Shown here: in pieces, positions 12,263-23,975 of the stretch
Position numbering within the stretch: position 1 is the stretch's first letter
Layout: each line of letters opens with the position of its first letter
Assembly: GCA_021292105.1 (NCBI GenBank)
Contig: CM037864.1
Coordinates: 5,180,413 to 5,244,412 of the forward strand
Direction: 5' to 3'
DNA from: Anadara kagoshimensis
Taxonomy: Eukaryota > Mollusca > Bivalvia > Arcoida > Arcidae
Length of the DNA: 64,000 nucleotides
The notes under the pieces: generated by a model
Database searches by the model: none
The model's input: the letters and a program-made list of their open reading frames with translations, nothing else
Told to the model about the DNA's origin: nothing
Translations under genes and position numbers: made by a program

Positions 12263-13177
12263 GTTTACAGAGAAAGAAAATATTTTTCATAACAAATGAT
12301 GAATTAATAATAATAATATCCCCAACAGTTTGTCATTAAGATGACTAAAATTCCCTGCTTATCTGTTAATCTGACATAGGTTATGAAGATCATATGTATA
12401 GTTTAAACACATAGAGATTGATAGGACCTAAAACATTTATTTTGTGAATATGGGGAGGGAGATAGGGTTAGTGGGGGAGGGTGGGGGACACAATTTGATT
12501 TGTCTGGCCTTAAAGCACATGTGAAATGGGTTAGGGGAGTATGGGAAAATGGGAGGGGAGAGTCCAGTTTTTGCATAAACATCTTAACATGGGATAATAT
12601 GGTTAAAATTTTCACCGAGACATGATAGATTAGGCAATCTGGCTCACCTCTGAAGACAAATTGATAAAACAGCTTTGTCAAATTTAAAATCGCCATATTG
12701 GATTTATAACTTGTGGCACTAAATGTATTCTTGCAATAATTCGTTTTTGCAAACTGTTATGAACCAGATAGAATCACAAAACCTAGGATGAGAAAGGCTA
12801 CAGCAATTACTGGCTGATAATGACCTATGTCACTTAGGAATCGAGGCCCTGCTAACCATAGCAGAGTATCTATCTTTCACAAAAAGTATATCATTAACAA
12901 TCATAAATTACCAATGTTTACCACCTGATTTTGATCAGATTTGACTTCCTGTTGGCATTTAATAGTTATGATAGGTGTGCAATAACCTTGACGTATGTAA
13001 AAATTTAAGTAAATCCCACAAATCGAGGATAATTTTTGTAAAACAATCGCATCAAATAACACTATCAGGTGAAGTATAAAACAATCCTAGCAAAGACTGA
13101 TGTTAGGTGTTTAAATGCATTTCAATTGCACTATAAATATCCCTTATCATATATGACAGATGGTGTAATGAACTCAC

Positions 13178-16100
13178 TTTCTGTCATCAGCCAAACAATA
13201 TACATTAGCCTGCTTCTGGTCTTCATACACTGATTTAACTTGAACTGGCCATTTCATTTTCTTGGGTATACCTGGAAGCTTTGCCCACATATATTTCTCC
13301 AACATGGCATCTCTTTCATTGTTGTTATCCTGTAAATAAAGTTAACAAGTAGGTATTACAAAACTGAAAAGCGATAAACATGAGGAATAATCAAAGATTA
13401 CAATTACCCCCTCCTCCTCCCCCATCCCCGCTCATCAAGCACATCTCTGAAACTCCAAAGTCTCTTAACATGTTTTATTGTAACCAGCCATATATGTAGT
13501 ACATTAACCAAATGAAGATGCCAACAAGTTGAGCTGAGCAATGACAGACACATTCTGGCCTGTCTAATTATGGAAGAAACATGAATATAATACTTGGATG
13601 TTTTTGTGATGTTTCAAAAACATCCAAAGCAAGCCTATCAGACTTGCAATAACCATGGGATAACTGTTAATCAATATTCTTATGTATGACCTATTGGATT
13701 TCTCTTGAATACATTTAAAGGCTTCTTTTTAAATGTTGTTTTATACCCTTTCAAGATTATTTCACACATATCTGGGAAGTCAATTTTAAATGTTGGAGGA
13801 AGTCGGAGTACCCAAATAAAACCATCGACCCACTGTGAAATCTTTCTCAGATAAGACACGAGTCAGATTCAAACACGCAGCCTCAGTGCTGAAAGACCTC
13901 ATGATCCATACATTAGCAACATTAGTAGTGGCAGGCACAAAAACTGACACAGTATCAACAAAGAAAAAAGATTAAAAACTCTTCCATTTAAAGCACAACA
14001 CCCTCCCATATGTTTTGGCATTAATATCAACAAGAAACACAGAGCCATAATCGTGTCTCTGCATCTTCCTCAATTTGAGATAAAGATTATTTACCTTCCT
14101 CCACCAAAGATTTGTTGCATCACCATAATCATATAGCAGTTCTGCCCCTATGTCAATGTCTGCTTTGGCAAAAATGGCAAGGTGGCATCTTCCATCCACC
14201 ACAACTTTTTTAACTGCACAGTTGGCATCTTTGTCAGAGTCATTTACCAGTGAACCTGCCCTTCCACACATGTTGGTAGCATCAATGCTGCAAGCACAAA
14301 ATAAACATTTCAATTTTTTTCTCTCCAAAATAAAATCAGTTAACATGCTTGAATACTTATAATCTCTCAAAAAGTAACAACCAAGTTAAACATTTCTGTG
14401 ATGTAATTTGAAAATGGCCTGGCGTAAACTTAGAATTCGAATAGAAAATAAGATAAGGCTGGTCAGAACAGTGGAAACAACACAAGTCAATGTTCAGCAA
14501 TAACTTGTGTATATATTTGTGTTTTTTCAAATAACTTACAAGTGCAAGTTATCAAAATCAATAACTTTAATAAGTTACACACTTAGTTACTACTTATAAG
14601 CATGTTTTTGTGTATGTGAAAATTAAAAATATAAATGCTGAGTTCAAGCCTCTGCGAGGACAAATTATTTCATGCGGAAAAAGTTTGTCAATAGTCTGGG
14701 CATTTCGGTTTCCTCCACCAAAAAGTGACTACCCATGAGCAAAATAATGTTGAATGGGCATAAAATATCATAAAAGCTAGAAATGGTAGTATACAACCAT
14801 GAAATTTGTCTGCACAGACTAATGTATCAGTGTACCAATTTTCACCAAAGTTGGACAATAAGTCTAATAGATCTATACAAAGATTGTCTTGAAGTACCAA
14901 GAAATCACATATGTAAGGCAGGAGCTGTCTATACTCATTACTGAGGTGGACTTTCATATATTTCATAAATATTCAACATGATCAAAGAACATACAGCTAG
15001 CTAAACAATAAATGTCACTCTGGTGAACTCCAACACTTCCTCCCATATCTTAACAAATGCTGACAATGACCCAAGAATGACAACACGACTTTCCAAATTC
15101 TTCAAGACCAAGCCAAACTTGCATATACAGATATACATGTATACATAACATATAATTACCACATATCTTTATCATTGTGTCTAAAATAATACATGAAGCA
15201 TCTTGGATACAAGGAATTTCTTTGACGCCTCAAGTACTTTTCTTCTTGCAAATCTGCCTCTTCCTTACAAAGTAAATCACCTGCATATTCCAGCAGGAAA
15301 TCTCCTTTCTGAAATGACTTGCTTGTAAAAACACCATATCCTAAAATAATTAAGAAAGGACTTTTTACTGTTTCATGATTGATGTGTAAGTTACATACAT
15401 GTATGAATCATGAAAATAGATTATACATGCAAACATTACATATTATATGTATATGCATGTATATATCAATAATAGAGTATTGTGCATATACAGTAAAACC
15501 TAGTTGTATTGCCCCTCAATAACTTTGCTACATCACTTATTGCCACACCATTTAGAATTTCCAAAATTGATTTCTTCTATGTTTTTCTTTATAAGTGTCC
15601 CTCAATATATAACACCAAACTTCCTTATAATGCCAAAATCTCACTGAACAAATGATAGCAATGAATCAAGGTTTCACAGTATTTGATGATCAAGAGTAGC
15701 ACTTGGAAGACTGGATTTATGTTATCACCTTTCCTTCTTCCATATTGTGTTGGATATCATCCTGAGAAATCAATATCAAATCGAGATCCGGGATTTAATT
15801 TCAGACAATAGAAAACACTTAAAAACTTTAAAATCAGCCAAATGGACACTTACTTGTCTTGAATGTGCCTTGAATTAAATTTCTGCTCAAATAAGGGTTG
15901 GAAAAATTTTTATTACATGTTTATGCCATTTTGCCACAAAAAAGTGAAATACAGTGGTGACACAACTAATATGTGGTACCCGTCAGATGATTTATCTGAC
16001 TTCAAGTGACTTAAGATCATGTTTACACATTACCATAACAAGAGATCATGATTTTATCTGATCATCTGATGCTCACTATGGTAAAGTTGTAGTAAGCAAT

Positions 16101-16310
16101 TTTACTCAGCAATATTAAGCAATATCTTTTAAGTTGTTTGAGCTATTACCAGTGCTTACGTATTACATATATATAGATGGGTACATACCTTTAATCTTGC
16201 TAATATATTTTATATCAAAACCCTCTTGGTCTTTTCCTTCTTTTATTATGCGAACAGCCTTGGCTGTAGGGTTTTCTCTTTTAGTTCTTTTCATTTTCAG
16301 CATATTGAAA
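13178..16310 (-). CDS. KMT5A-like SET-domain lysine methyltransferase (3' end not found)
   Basis: Four GT-AG exons on the minus strand: 16310-16189 (ATG at 16303), 15340-15160, 14287-14095 and 13329-13178. Phases match throughout, giving 213 residues with no frameshift. Predicted role: transfer of methyl from SAM to a lysine, as in KMT5A/SETD8 (histone H4K20). Evidence: KGYGVF near residue 39, KGDFLLEYAGDL near 50, CFMYYF near 87, CIDATN near 99, then GSLVNDSDKDANC, and LYDYGD near 150. These align block by block with the KMT5A SET domain. The usual NHS motif reads NDS. After the SET domain comes a Lys/Trp-rich tail (WAKLPGIPKKMKWPV) not found in vertebrate KMT5A. The last visible exon ends in phase 2 (AGAAA/GTGAGT), so more exons follow. 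The first exon has an acceptor just before the ATG, implying an upstream exon. Confidence 0.82.
13740..13915 (-). repeat. Degenerate tRNA-derived SINE
   Basis: Reads as the reverse complement of the window's SINE tail (AAGATTATTTCACACATAT and a GGAGGAAG(C/T)CGGAGT block), ending at a decayed tRNA-like head with a B-box relic (AGATTCAAACAC). Related to the copies near 9240, 16560 and 31559. Confidence 0.5.
15491..15679. mobile_element. TA-flanked MITE (Tc1/mariner-like), 189 bp
   Basis: Starts CAGTAAAACCTAG and ends with the near-inverse CAAGGTTTCACAG. A TA dinucleotide sits on both sides (15489-15490 and 15680-15681), the target duplication expected of Tc1/mariner elements. No ORF. It lies in the first visible intron of the SET gene. 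Confidence 0.6.
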
Positions 16311-16559
16311 CTGTTTTAATTAAAAAAAATATTGTAATTTATGTCACCTAAACATGCTAAATCATAATTGTCATTTTCTAAGAATAAATGTGTTTTTACC
16401 ACCCCGTCCTAAAAATTTGGATGGTAAGATCAAATTTAGGATAAACAACTCTAACTTTAATACAGTTGAATCCTGTTATCTTAAACTTCATGGGAATTAA
16501 AACAGTTTGACTTATCCAAATGCCAAGATAAAAGGAGTGTGAAGTTGTGAATGACACTC

Positions 16560-16730
16560 AAAATGGGAGGAGTGAAGTGGAGTAATGGAGTTTTACGCCC
16601 TAATCAAGATTCTTTCACTTATATTGTGGTGATCAGTTTAGAGGTGGTGGAGGAAGCCGGAGTGCTGTGATCTGTAAGCGCACACTTTAGACCACCGAGG
16701 CTTCTCAAAATGGGAGGGCATGTGCAGGGT
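16560..16730 (-). repeat. SINE tail fragment
   Basis: Contains AATCAAGATTCTTTCACTTAT, GTGGTGATCAGTTTAGAGG and a ...CTGTGATCTGTAAGCGC block, also found in the SINE at 31559-31925. This marks a second SINE family in the window. Truncated before a clear B box. Confidence 0.5.
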
Positions 16731-17828
16731 TTTACACAACTTTTCAAAAATGTGGTTTTTTGGGACTCCAATAAAAAAATAAATGGGGTCCAAACTTTCA
16801 AATGTAGGTCCCATAACTGAATTAAATTAAAAGTATTAATTATATAATTATGATTATATAGTCCTGGTGTCGCGATAATGTTGAATTTTGAAAATTGTTA
16901 CAACCGACTGTGAATGCATTGTTTTTCGATGCATGTATCACAAGCCATCACCTTTTTTGCATAGTATTTCACACATGGATACCGCATTAACCATGCTGTT
17001 GAAAAAACCCTTATTCTCTTTTAAATGTCAAGTCAGATGAGCCAGACTGCACAGGTTCTGAATCGGATGTATTTGATTCTTTTTCTTTTGGTGTACACTT
17101 AGAAAATCGCCAATATTACTTTGCCGTTTAGCCATTATGACAGTTCTTGCAAGCTACTGATGTCAAGGACATCAGCATCACGTGAGCGAATTTCACTACG
17201 GGCCAATCAAAATTTTGGCGGAAATTTGCGAGTGCTATCTTTACACACCAATGTATTTTTAGTATGCGGGGAATTTCAACATCCAGAGGGTTTTCGAAAA
17301 ATCCTTGTCCATATTAACAGAAATTTAAAACACGTTTTCCAATTCAATTCAAATTGGTTTACAGATTTTTTGCGTCCTTCTGGACGCATATGATAATTAT
17401 TTTGCGTAAAAAACGCAGAATTGTGTGTCCCGTAAAACCTTGCATGTGTATGCGTGTAATTATATTATCAATCTTTGTAGGGTCTTTATTGAAGGCTAAC
17501 AAAGTTGATGTATGGCATTATCAATTTACAATGTAGTGTGTAATTGATTGTGTCTGATCCAGAATGCAATTTATTTTTTCATAGAATCTGACTTAAAAAG
17601 TCAGATTGATCTAACTAATGCAGGATAATTTTAGTGTGATCAACCAGGGTGGGCAGGGAAATCTAACAAGATTGCCCGGTCACAGGTTTGAGAAAACATT
17701 GTCAACCCAAGTGCCACAGTGGCTAAATTAGGCCTATATTATAAAACAGTTATGGACTTTTTAGTGGTTGTATATGGCGTGATATTCACCTGAAAAATAA
17801 ATATTGACCTCGGCTGTCGCCTCGATTG

Positions 17829-17924
17829 CACAGGCACTTGTTTCTATGAATAAAGAGGGGTAGGTCAAGACCCATATTACTATATAGTAATATGGATCTT
17901 TATTCATAGAAACAAGTGCCTGTG
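17829..17924. mobile_element. 96-bp palindromic MITE with 8-bp target duplication (hAT-like)
   Basis: Inverted repeats start CACAGGCACTTGTTTC and are perfect over 28 bp or more. Direct repeats CTCGATTG flank both sides (17821-17828 and 17925-17932). A separate perfect 24-bp palindrome (17872-17895) forms the core. An 8-bp duplication with CA...TG ends is typical of hAT-mobilised MITEs. Confidence 0.75.
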
Positions 17925-18289
17925 CTCGATTGACAGATATATCTGAAAATCACGTGTTGCTGTTTTTTGTTATATTGGGTCATTGACGCTGATGGGTTAA
18001 ACATTGCAGTTCTTATATGCAACTGAATAAAGGTTTCTTTTGGTATTTGATGACTTCGAACAGTGATTAAATAAACTGAAAGTTAGAAAGAAATCTTCAA
18101 AGAATACATACACAGCATCATCATGTCATCCGAGGCGACTGTGTCATGGCAGCCATGTTCACTGGTTCCGGCATATCTCTTCTGTGTGCTGATTGGACGA
18201 CTGGTTGCCGAGAATTTCCGAAGATTACCGAGAAGTTATACATATATATGACATTTTACAGTAGGTCGGCGGTGGGGGTAATTTTTGAT

Positions 18290-18475
18290 TTTTTTTGACC
18301 CAATAATACGGTATAAAATGGTAGAGATACATTTAATTATTTTTGAATTTTGTGTCGTTCTATCAATAATTGACTATTGGGTCGCTAGATTATTGGGTCT
18401 TTTGACCCAATAGTCAATGCAAGACCCAATAGCATGGGTCTTAGAATAACACCCGACCCAATAATTCGGTGTTGA
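18290..18475. repeat. Cluster of GACCCAATA inverted/direct repeats
   Basis: The nonamer GACCCAATA or its complement occurs six times or more in under 200 bp. One pair (18369-18383 and 18404-18418) forms a perfect 15-bp inverted repeat. The cluster is bounded by GACCCAATAATACGG and GACCCAATAATTCGG. Probably nested MITE ends; a related hairpin lies at 6926-6985. Confidence 0.6.
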
Positions 18476-18714
18476 TAACACTATAATATATATTATATAT
18501 ATACATCCTCGAGTGTTAATCCAAATCTATACCACGTTCTTAGCAGATGAAAATGGATAATAGATGAAAGGCATGACTTATTGTACTTGGCTTCATCAAT
18601 CAAGAACAAATAGAATAAGAAAACGAGACACAAAGATAAAAATACACATCGAGACCGTTGATTGTAAACCTCTGGCTTTGGACAGACAAAAAATGGTATC
18701 GAATGTACTATATA

Positions 18715-18870
18715 GAATACTTTTTGCACAGGAGGTACCCAACCTTCTGATGCACTCGTACATCTAACTCCCCTGGTGGAAGTGTTTCACTTTATTTGCC
18801 AGTTTTTAAAGATTTTACCTTCTTTTTTATTGTAATTTGAACATGAATCTGTATGCACAATGATTATACA
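18715..18870 (+). repeat. Retroelement 3'-tail fragment
   Basis: Shares CCCTGGTGGAAGTGTTTCAC and ATTGTAATTTGAACATGAAT-type blocks with the tails at 20560-20800 (minus), 23500-23570 (minus), 23835-23975 (minus) and 48200-48390 (plus). Non-coding. Confidence 0.5.
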
Positions 18871-20559
18871 GCATAAACTCGTACACTATACTATCATGGG
18901 CGTAGATAGTAACCAATTTAAATCGAGGCAGAAAAGAAGATACCAAAGGCGCTTAAAAACTAGAGTTCGGAGTATGCTCTTCCTGAAAAATTGAAAAATG
19001 ACATTAAATGGTGCGACACCTGAACCTGATATTTGATGTTCAATGATCACTAGTTAATAAAAAAGTAAATAATGGAATAAATACAAACATACCATTCCAT
19101 GTTCATAAACATTGTCAACAAAGGCAAAGCAAAACTGTGCTGAAACCGAACTTTGCATATATAGTTGAACAACTAAAACAACTTAGTAACTGACGTTTTA
19201 CTGGAGATTTTCATTTAGTCAGTCGCCGAAGACAGCAATTTTACGAATAGTGACTATATCTGTTCACTATAGATTTTTTATCCTTTTCTATTTACTCCCT
19301 GTTTCTATAAAAAAAAATACAAATACGATTTGATTTTTACTTAAGTCTCATGGTAAGCTACACCCCTGACTATGAATCTAGTTCAGGCGCTTTGTTTGAA
19401 TCCCTTCGTTACAAAGAATGGCTTTATAATTACAAACAACATAATTTTAGTTAGTACATATCTGTAGCTTTAGGTTGAGCCCGTCAAGGATATAATCATG
19501 CGTATGATTAGAAGGTCCTTCAATTAGATTAGTGCTGTATTAATAGTAATTGGAGAATTCGTGTAAATAGGGTCTGTATTACAACGTTTTATCAAAGTAT
19601 CTGTTACAAGTAAGATCAGATGTTTCGGAAGAGTAAGTAGCTGTCTACGTACACTGAGTAAAATCAACATTGCATTTGAATTAATTTTATAGCTATGACT
19701 TTTGATGTCTGCAATAAAAATAGTCCTCTCGCTTATTTAAACATTCAAAGGATAAGCGTCTGACCATTATCTGTTTCTTTGACACAAAGAACAATTCTTT
19801 ATGATTTGCTCAAAGACCTGATTTACCCCGGCCAGTACTCGAGAATGTAGTATTCCCATCCAAAAAAACCTAACCGAACCATTAACTGCTTGCCATATAC
19901 CAATTTTTTTATAAATAAAAGAATCAGATTCATTCTTTATTCTCGTCCATATGTATATTGAATTATTCAATTTTTCAACTTTTCTCTATTCTGTAGTACA
20001 TGTATTATTCTTTAAATCGAATTATTCTCACCAGTTCTTACTGGTTTTAATGCTCTATGATTGTGATTTGTGGATCGATTGTTGTGTTTTTGATTTATTT
20101 TTTTTTTCTTGTCAGACTTTATAGAATGCTCAAAATATCAATCAAACAAAACATCTACTCTATCACTATTCCTGAAATGACATTTTGTTCTATCTGCAAA
20201 TCTACAAAGTTGTCAAAGGTTTGTGCATTGGCGTTTTCCGAATGCTGTTAACCAATGTCATACTCTCTATGGTACAAATCTTTATACCTTTTTGGATATT
20301 TCTGGATGACATCATCAACCTGTGGCTACACCAGATGTTTGTTGATTGATCGTAAACTACCTGATGATGTTATGTAGACTACACTTACGTCTTTTTGTCC
20401 AGTATATCACTATCACCGTTACCTCTTCTTGCTTTCACTGGCACAATGATATTATTTAGCATTTATTGTTTTGATTGTTGAAACTCCATAACGCTAACGA
20501 AAAATATAAAGACCTGTACGATAATATATGGTACGGCATTAGTTAACAACATTGGAAAA

Positions 20560-20812
20560 CCACAATATGCACTTTGAAGATTGTCTCGCAGCACCACAAA
20601 GTATCGTTTTAGAAAATAGCATTAGAGTAGATTGTTTGCTTTTATAAAGGTTTGAACCAGACGAAAAGAATGAATTCAAAACAAACATACCAATCCATGT
20701 CAAAATCACAATTATGAAGCAAAGTAAAAATCTTGAAACTTTGAAATGAAGTTTAACACGGGAACATCCACCAGGGAAGTGAGAACAAGTGACCTGGAAG
20801 GATAATTGAGCA
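20560..20812 (-). repeat. Retroelement 3'-tail fragment
   Basis: On the minus strand it reads CACTTCCCTGGTGGATGTTC, then ATTGTGATTTTGACATGGAT and TGGTATGTTTG, the consensus tail shared by five or more fragments in the window. The frames in it are non-homologous shadows. Confidence 0.5.
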
Positions 20813-21897
20813 CCCCACACTTTTTAGAAAGAAAGAAACATGGGACATATCCATGATATTTTCGGATACAGAGTCACCATACTATATACCTTTAAGTTAA
20901 TAAGCCAAGGCTTGCGCTATCCCTGCATCAACAATTCATTTGTTAGCAGTTTGCACCGTTGTATAAACAGATTCAAAGAATGCAGAAGAGAGATGGAATT
21001 CCATGTTGCCTGAGAATTTGAACAATTTTATAAATATGGGGGTGGAATATGGCTTAACTGACTAGTTTTATATCAAATGAGTTGAGCAAGGAAGTACTTG
21101 GCAAGGAGTCAGTGGTTATTGGAGGGTTGCGGATCCAAATACTACCTTCTCGAGTTCAGGGCGAGATTCATCAGTTCCTTGTGCAAACTCATGATAAACA
21201 CACAGACTCAAGACTTGTTGCTTATTCAGAGTGAGATGGATAGAATAACGGATAATGATCAGATGTTTGTATTCTCTTGTGTCACAACTAAACAGTAAGG
21301 TTTAAGTGAGTACTAGAACAAATAAGAAACCAGGAGTCAATTAAGAGATATCAGATGAAAAAACATTTAGATCTGTTGGTATTTGATCAACAGACAGTGA
21401 TTGGGCTTCCAGCATGGGAATTGTTCAAACAAATTACAGAGCTTGAAAACTCTGAACTAAAAGCTTATGAATATACGATAAAGTCGGTAATGCTGTTATC
21501 AAGTGTAGATTCCTTTGTTTGTAATCTATTTCAAACTACCAACCCCCAACAAAAACCTTCATGAACTTCACTGTCATATCGTTCCGTCATTGCCACGTTA
21601 CAAGACGGGTTCCGGTCATGCACATTAAACAATTAATTATCAGGAAATGGTTTGGAATCTGTGTTTATTTCCTACTAAAAACTACCATTAACTCTTGCGA
21701 GCAGTTGGGAAATTTACCTACAATATTTATGAATGTGGAATTGTTGAATCTTTGTGATGTTTGTGCAGTTTAATTATTGTGAAAACACATTCTACTGCAC
21801 AGTTGTTTGTGGATGTGAATCATATGCATGCCGGTGTAAAAAGCTTTTGAAGGAGTCAGTTATTAACAAATTCAATATATAGGTTTATTGTATTAAA

Positions 21898-22490
21898 ACA
21901 ATGCAGCGCGGCGATTATTAATCGGCCATCTTAAGAAATGGCGGCCATATTAATTTTACAACGACAGTTTGTTCATGAGACATTAATATAAATATATCAA
22001 ATTTCAACTCAAAAGGTTAAGCGGTTAATTTGTTATTGAATTTTAATTTTAAAATTATCTTTTTTGGTGGCCATCTTGGATTTGGCAGCCATATTTTCAT
22101 TAAAGGGAAAAAGTAAAGATGGAAACATACTTAGCCTAACTAAGTACATATATATTAAATGCAATACATTAGTAACATTGGTTTTATGTCATAAAATAAT
22201 GACACCCTTTGTTGTATTTGATTTAAAATGCAGCACAATGATTAAACGTCGGCTATCTTGAAAATGGCAGCCATATTGAATTTTACAACCAATATTTTTT
22301 CACAAAAAATTAGTATAAATATTTAATTGATAAAATACCAAATTTCAACTTAGATGGTTAAGTGGTTGATTTGATATTGAATTTTTATACTTAAATTATC
22401 TTTTTGGCGGCCATCTTGGATTGGCAGCCATATTTTCATTAAAAGCAAAATGTCAAGGTGGAAACATACCTAGCCTAACTAAGTACATAT
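21898..22490. repeat. Tandem duplication of a 327-bp unit carrying GGCGGCCATCTTGGAT
   Basis: The block starting AATGCAGCGCGGCGATTA at about 21900 recurs as AATGCAGCACAATGATTA at about 22227. Both copies end in CCTAACTAAGTACATATA. Each contains a GGC.GCCAT.TTG motif twice, in a context of mixed AT and GC blocks. No coding capacity. Confidence 0.75.
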
Positions 22491-22825
22491 AGGGCAATAA
22501 GATCCACCATGTTTCCTGCTTTTAACAAAAAAGTTTAGGGGGTGTCACATTTTTGGGATCTGCCCCCTGACTAGTATACCAATGGTCACAAAGTGCGCAT
22601 CATTGTTTGCTGATTTTCCCCTCTAATTATATAAAATGGAATTTATGCCGTCACTTTTTAAATCTAGAGAAAAAACTTTTGTCAAATCATTCAACTCCAC
22701 ATACTGATATATAGATTGCATTCTTTCTTTTAATAATTCTACATTTGGATAATATGACATATATCCTAGTGACATTGAAATACGTAAAACATATAGTCGA
22801 TTATTTAAGTTCTGCTTCATATTTG

Positions 22826-23210
22826 GACTCGTAGCTCAATAACGACACCCACGAAAGGCTACATTTGAAGTTATATGACAATCGTGGTGACTTCATTTTT
22901 TTCAAATTTGACTTTTCCAATGCAACAACATATCCGTTTCCTCTACGGAACTGTATACAACGGAACAAGTTACTTACAAATACATTGTTGGTCAACTTGG
23001 AGATATTGCAAATCTAGGCTTGTCAATGGCCTCAGAAAGTTTTATGGCCATCATCACAGTACTGTTGATATTTATGATTAAAAAATGTATATGACACTTG
23101 CATTATCAATTTCGATTTCACACATGGTGTATGTTACTTGCTAAAGTTGAGGTGCATACCATTCCGGAGCATGCGATCTTACTTCCTGGTGAAATATTGT
23201 GATTTGAACA
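22826..23210 (+). pseudogene. Decayed retroelement ORF end plus 3' tail
   Basis: On the plus strand, LKLYDNRGDFIFF is followed, after frame shifts, by GLRKFYGHHHSTVDIYD. Both are typical of the C-terminal part of reverse-transcriptase ORFs common in bivalve genomes (consensus TKLYDKRDDFNF ... SLRKFYGRH..LVD.Y). After the stop comes a tail with CATTCCGGAGCATGCGATCT, the counterpart of the CTTCCGG-A-CACC tail at 48260. Broken in several frames, hence dead. Whether the source is a non-LTR or a Penelope-like element was not resolved. Confidence 0.5.
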
Positions 23211-23356
23211 TTTCTATTTTATTTTATTTTTATTTTTTTTATCCCCTACGTGAAACATGGGAATGCAAAAAAATCGCCTTAAAAGTTTAGATATCAGATT
23301 CTCTGTTCGCCATGTTGATGGCAGGAAGACACCGAATTCTAACAGAAGCTCTTAAT

Positions 23357-23388
23357 TTGGTATTTATTTATTTATTTATTTATTTATT
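23357..23388. repeat. (TTTA)n microsatellite
   Basis: About seven TATT/TTTA units in tandem; simple repeat. Confidence 0.9.
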
Positions 23389-23499
23389 ACCAAACCAAAG
23401 AAAAATTGGAATCCTTTAATGAAAAGTGTAAATAATCAAAATAGTTTGAAATAAATCAATCAAGTTGAGTAAAGAAGATACCACACCAAGAGGCTCTAA

Positions 23500-23975
23500 G
23501 AATCAAAAACAAACATACGAATCCATGTCCAAATCCAAATACCAAAGCAAAGATTCTATTATTGAAACTGACAAATTAGGGTTAAACAGGGCCATCGAGC
23601 CAAGAAATTGGATAAATAAGAGAAGTGAATAGTTCACAGCAAGATTTGTCTGATCAATAAGTACGTTTCCTACAGAAGTTATACAATTATCGTTAATGGC
23701 AATTTCTAGATGTTTGGTAACAATATGTGATATTTCCGGCAAAGGTAAATAATATAATACCAAATTTTCACAGAAGCCATTTTAACAGGAATGTCCAAAG
23801 TTGTGATAACGATATCCTTGGGTTAGATAACATTAAACATACCAATCAGGCCATGTCCAAATCACAATCTAAAAGCAAAGCAACAACTTTGAAACTGGTA
23901 AAACACGTGAACTTCCACCAGGGAAGTGGGACCGGGTGTTCAAGAAGTGTAGGCGCCTCCTGTTTAGCATGTGTT
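23500..23975 (-). repeat. Two retroelement 3'-tail fragments
   Basis: Around 23505-23600 and 23835-23975 the minus strand repeats the consensus ATTGTGATTTGGACATGG followed by TTGGTATGTTTG. The second copy also has CACTTCCCTGGTGGAAGTTC and GGCGCCTACACTTCTTG. Same family as 20560-20812. Confidence 0.5.

Noticed and set aside
13972-14094. Continuation of the SET frame to a stop at 13972
   Set aside because: A good donor (AAG/GTAAAT) at 14095 joins in frame to a well-formed exon at 13329; the read-through is probably intron, though an alternative end cannot be excluded.
22801-22995. Minus-strand frame over the retroelement fragment
   Set aside because: Shadow of the plus-strand decayed reverse-transcriptase-associated sequence.
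23503-23763. 86-codon minus frame ending LDLDMDSYVCF
   Set aside because: Partly a shared retroelement tail that recurs elsewhere in other frames.
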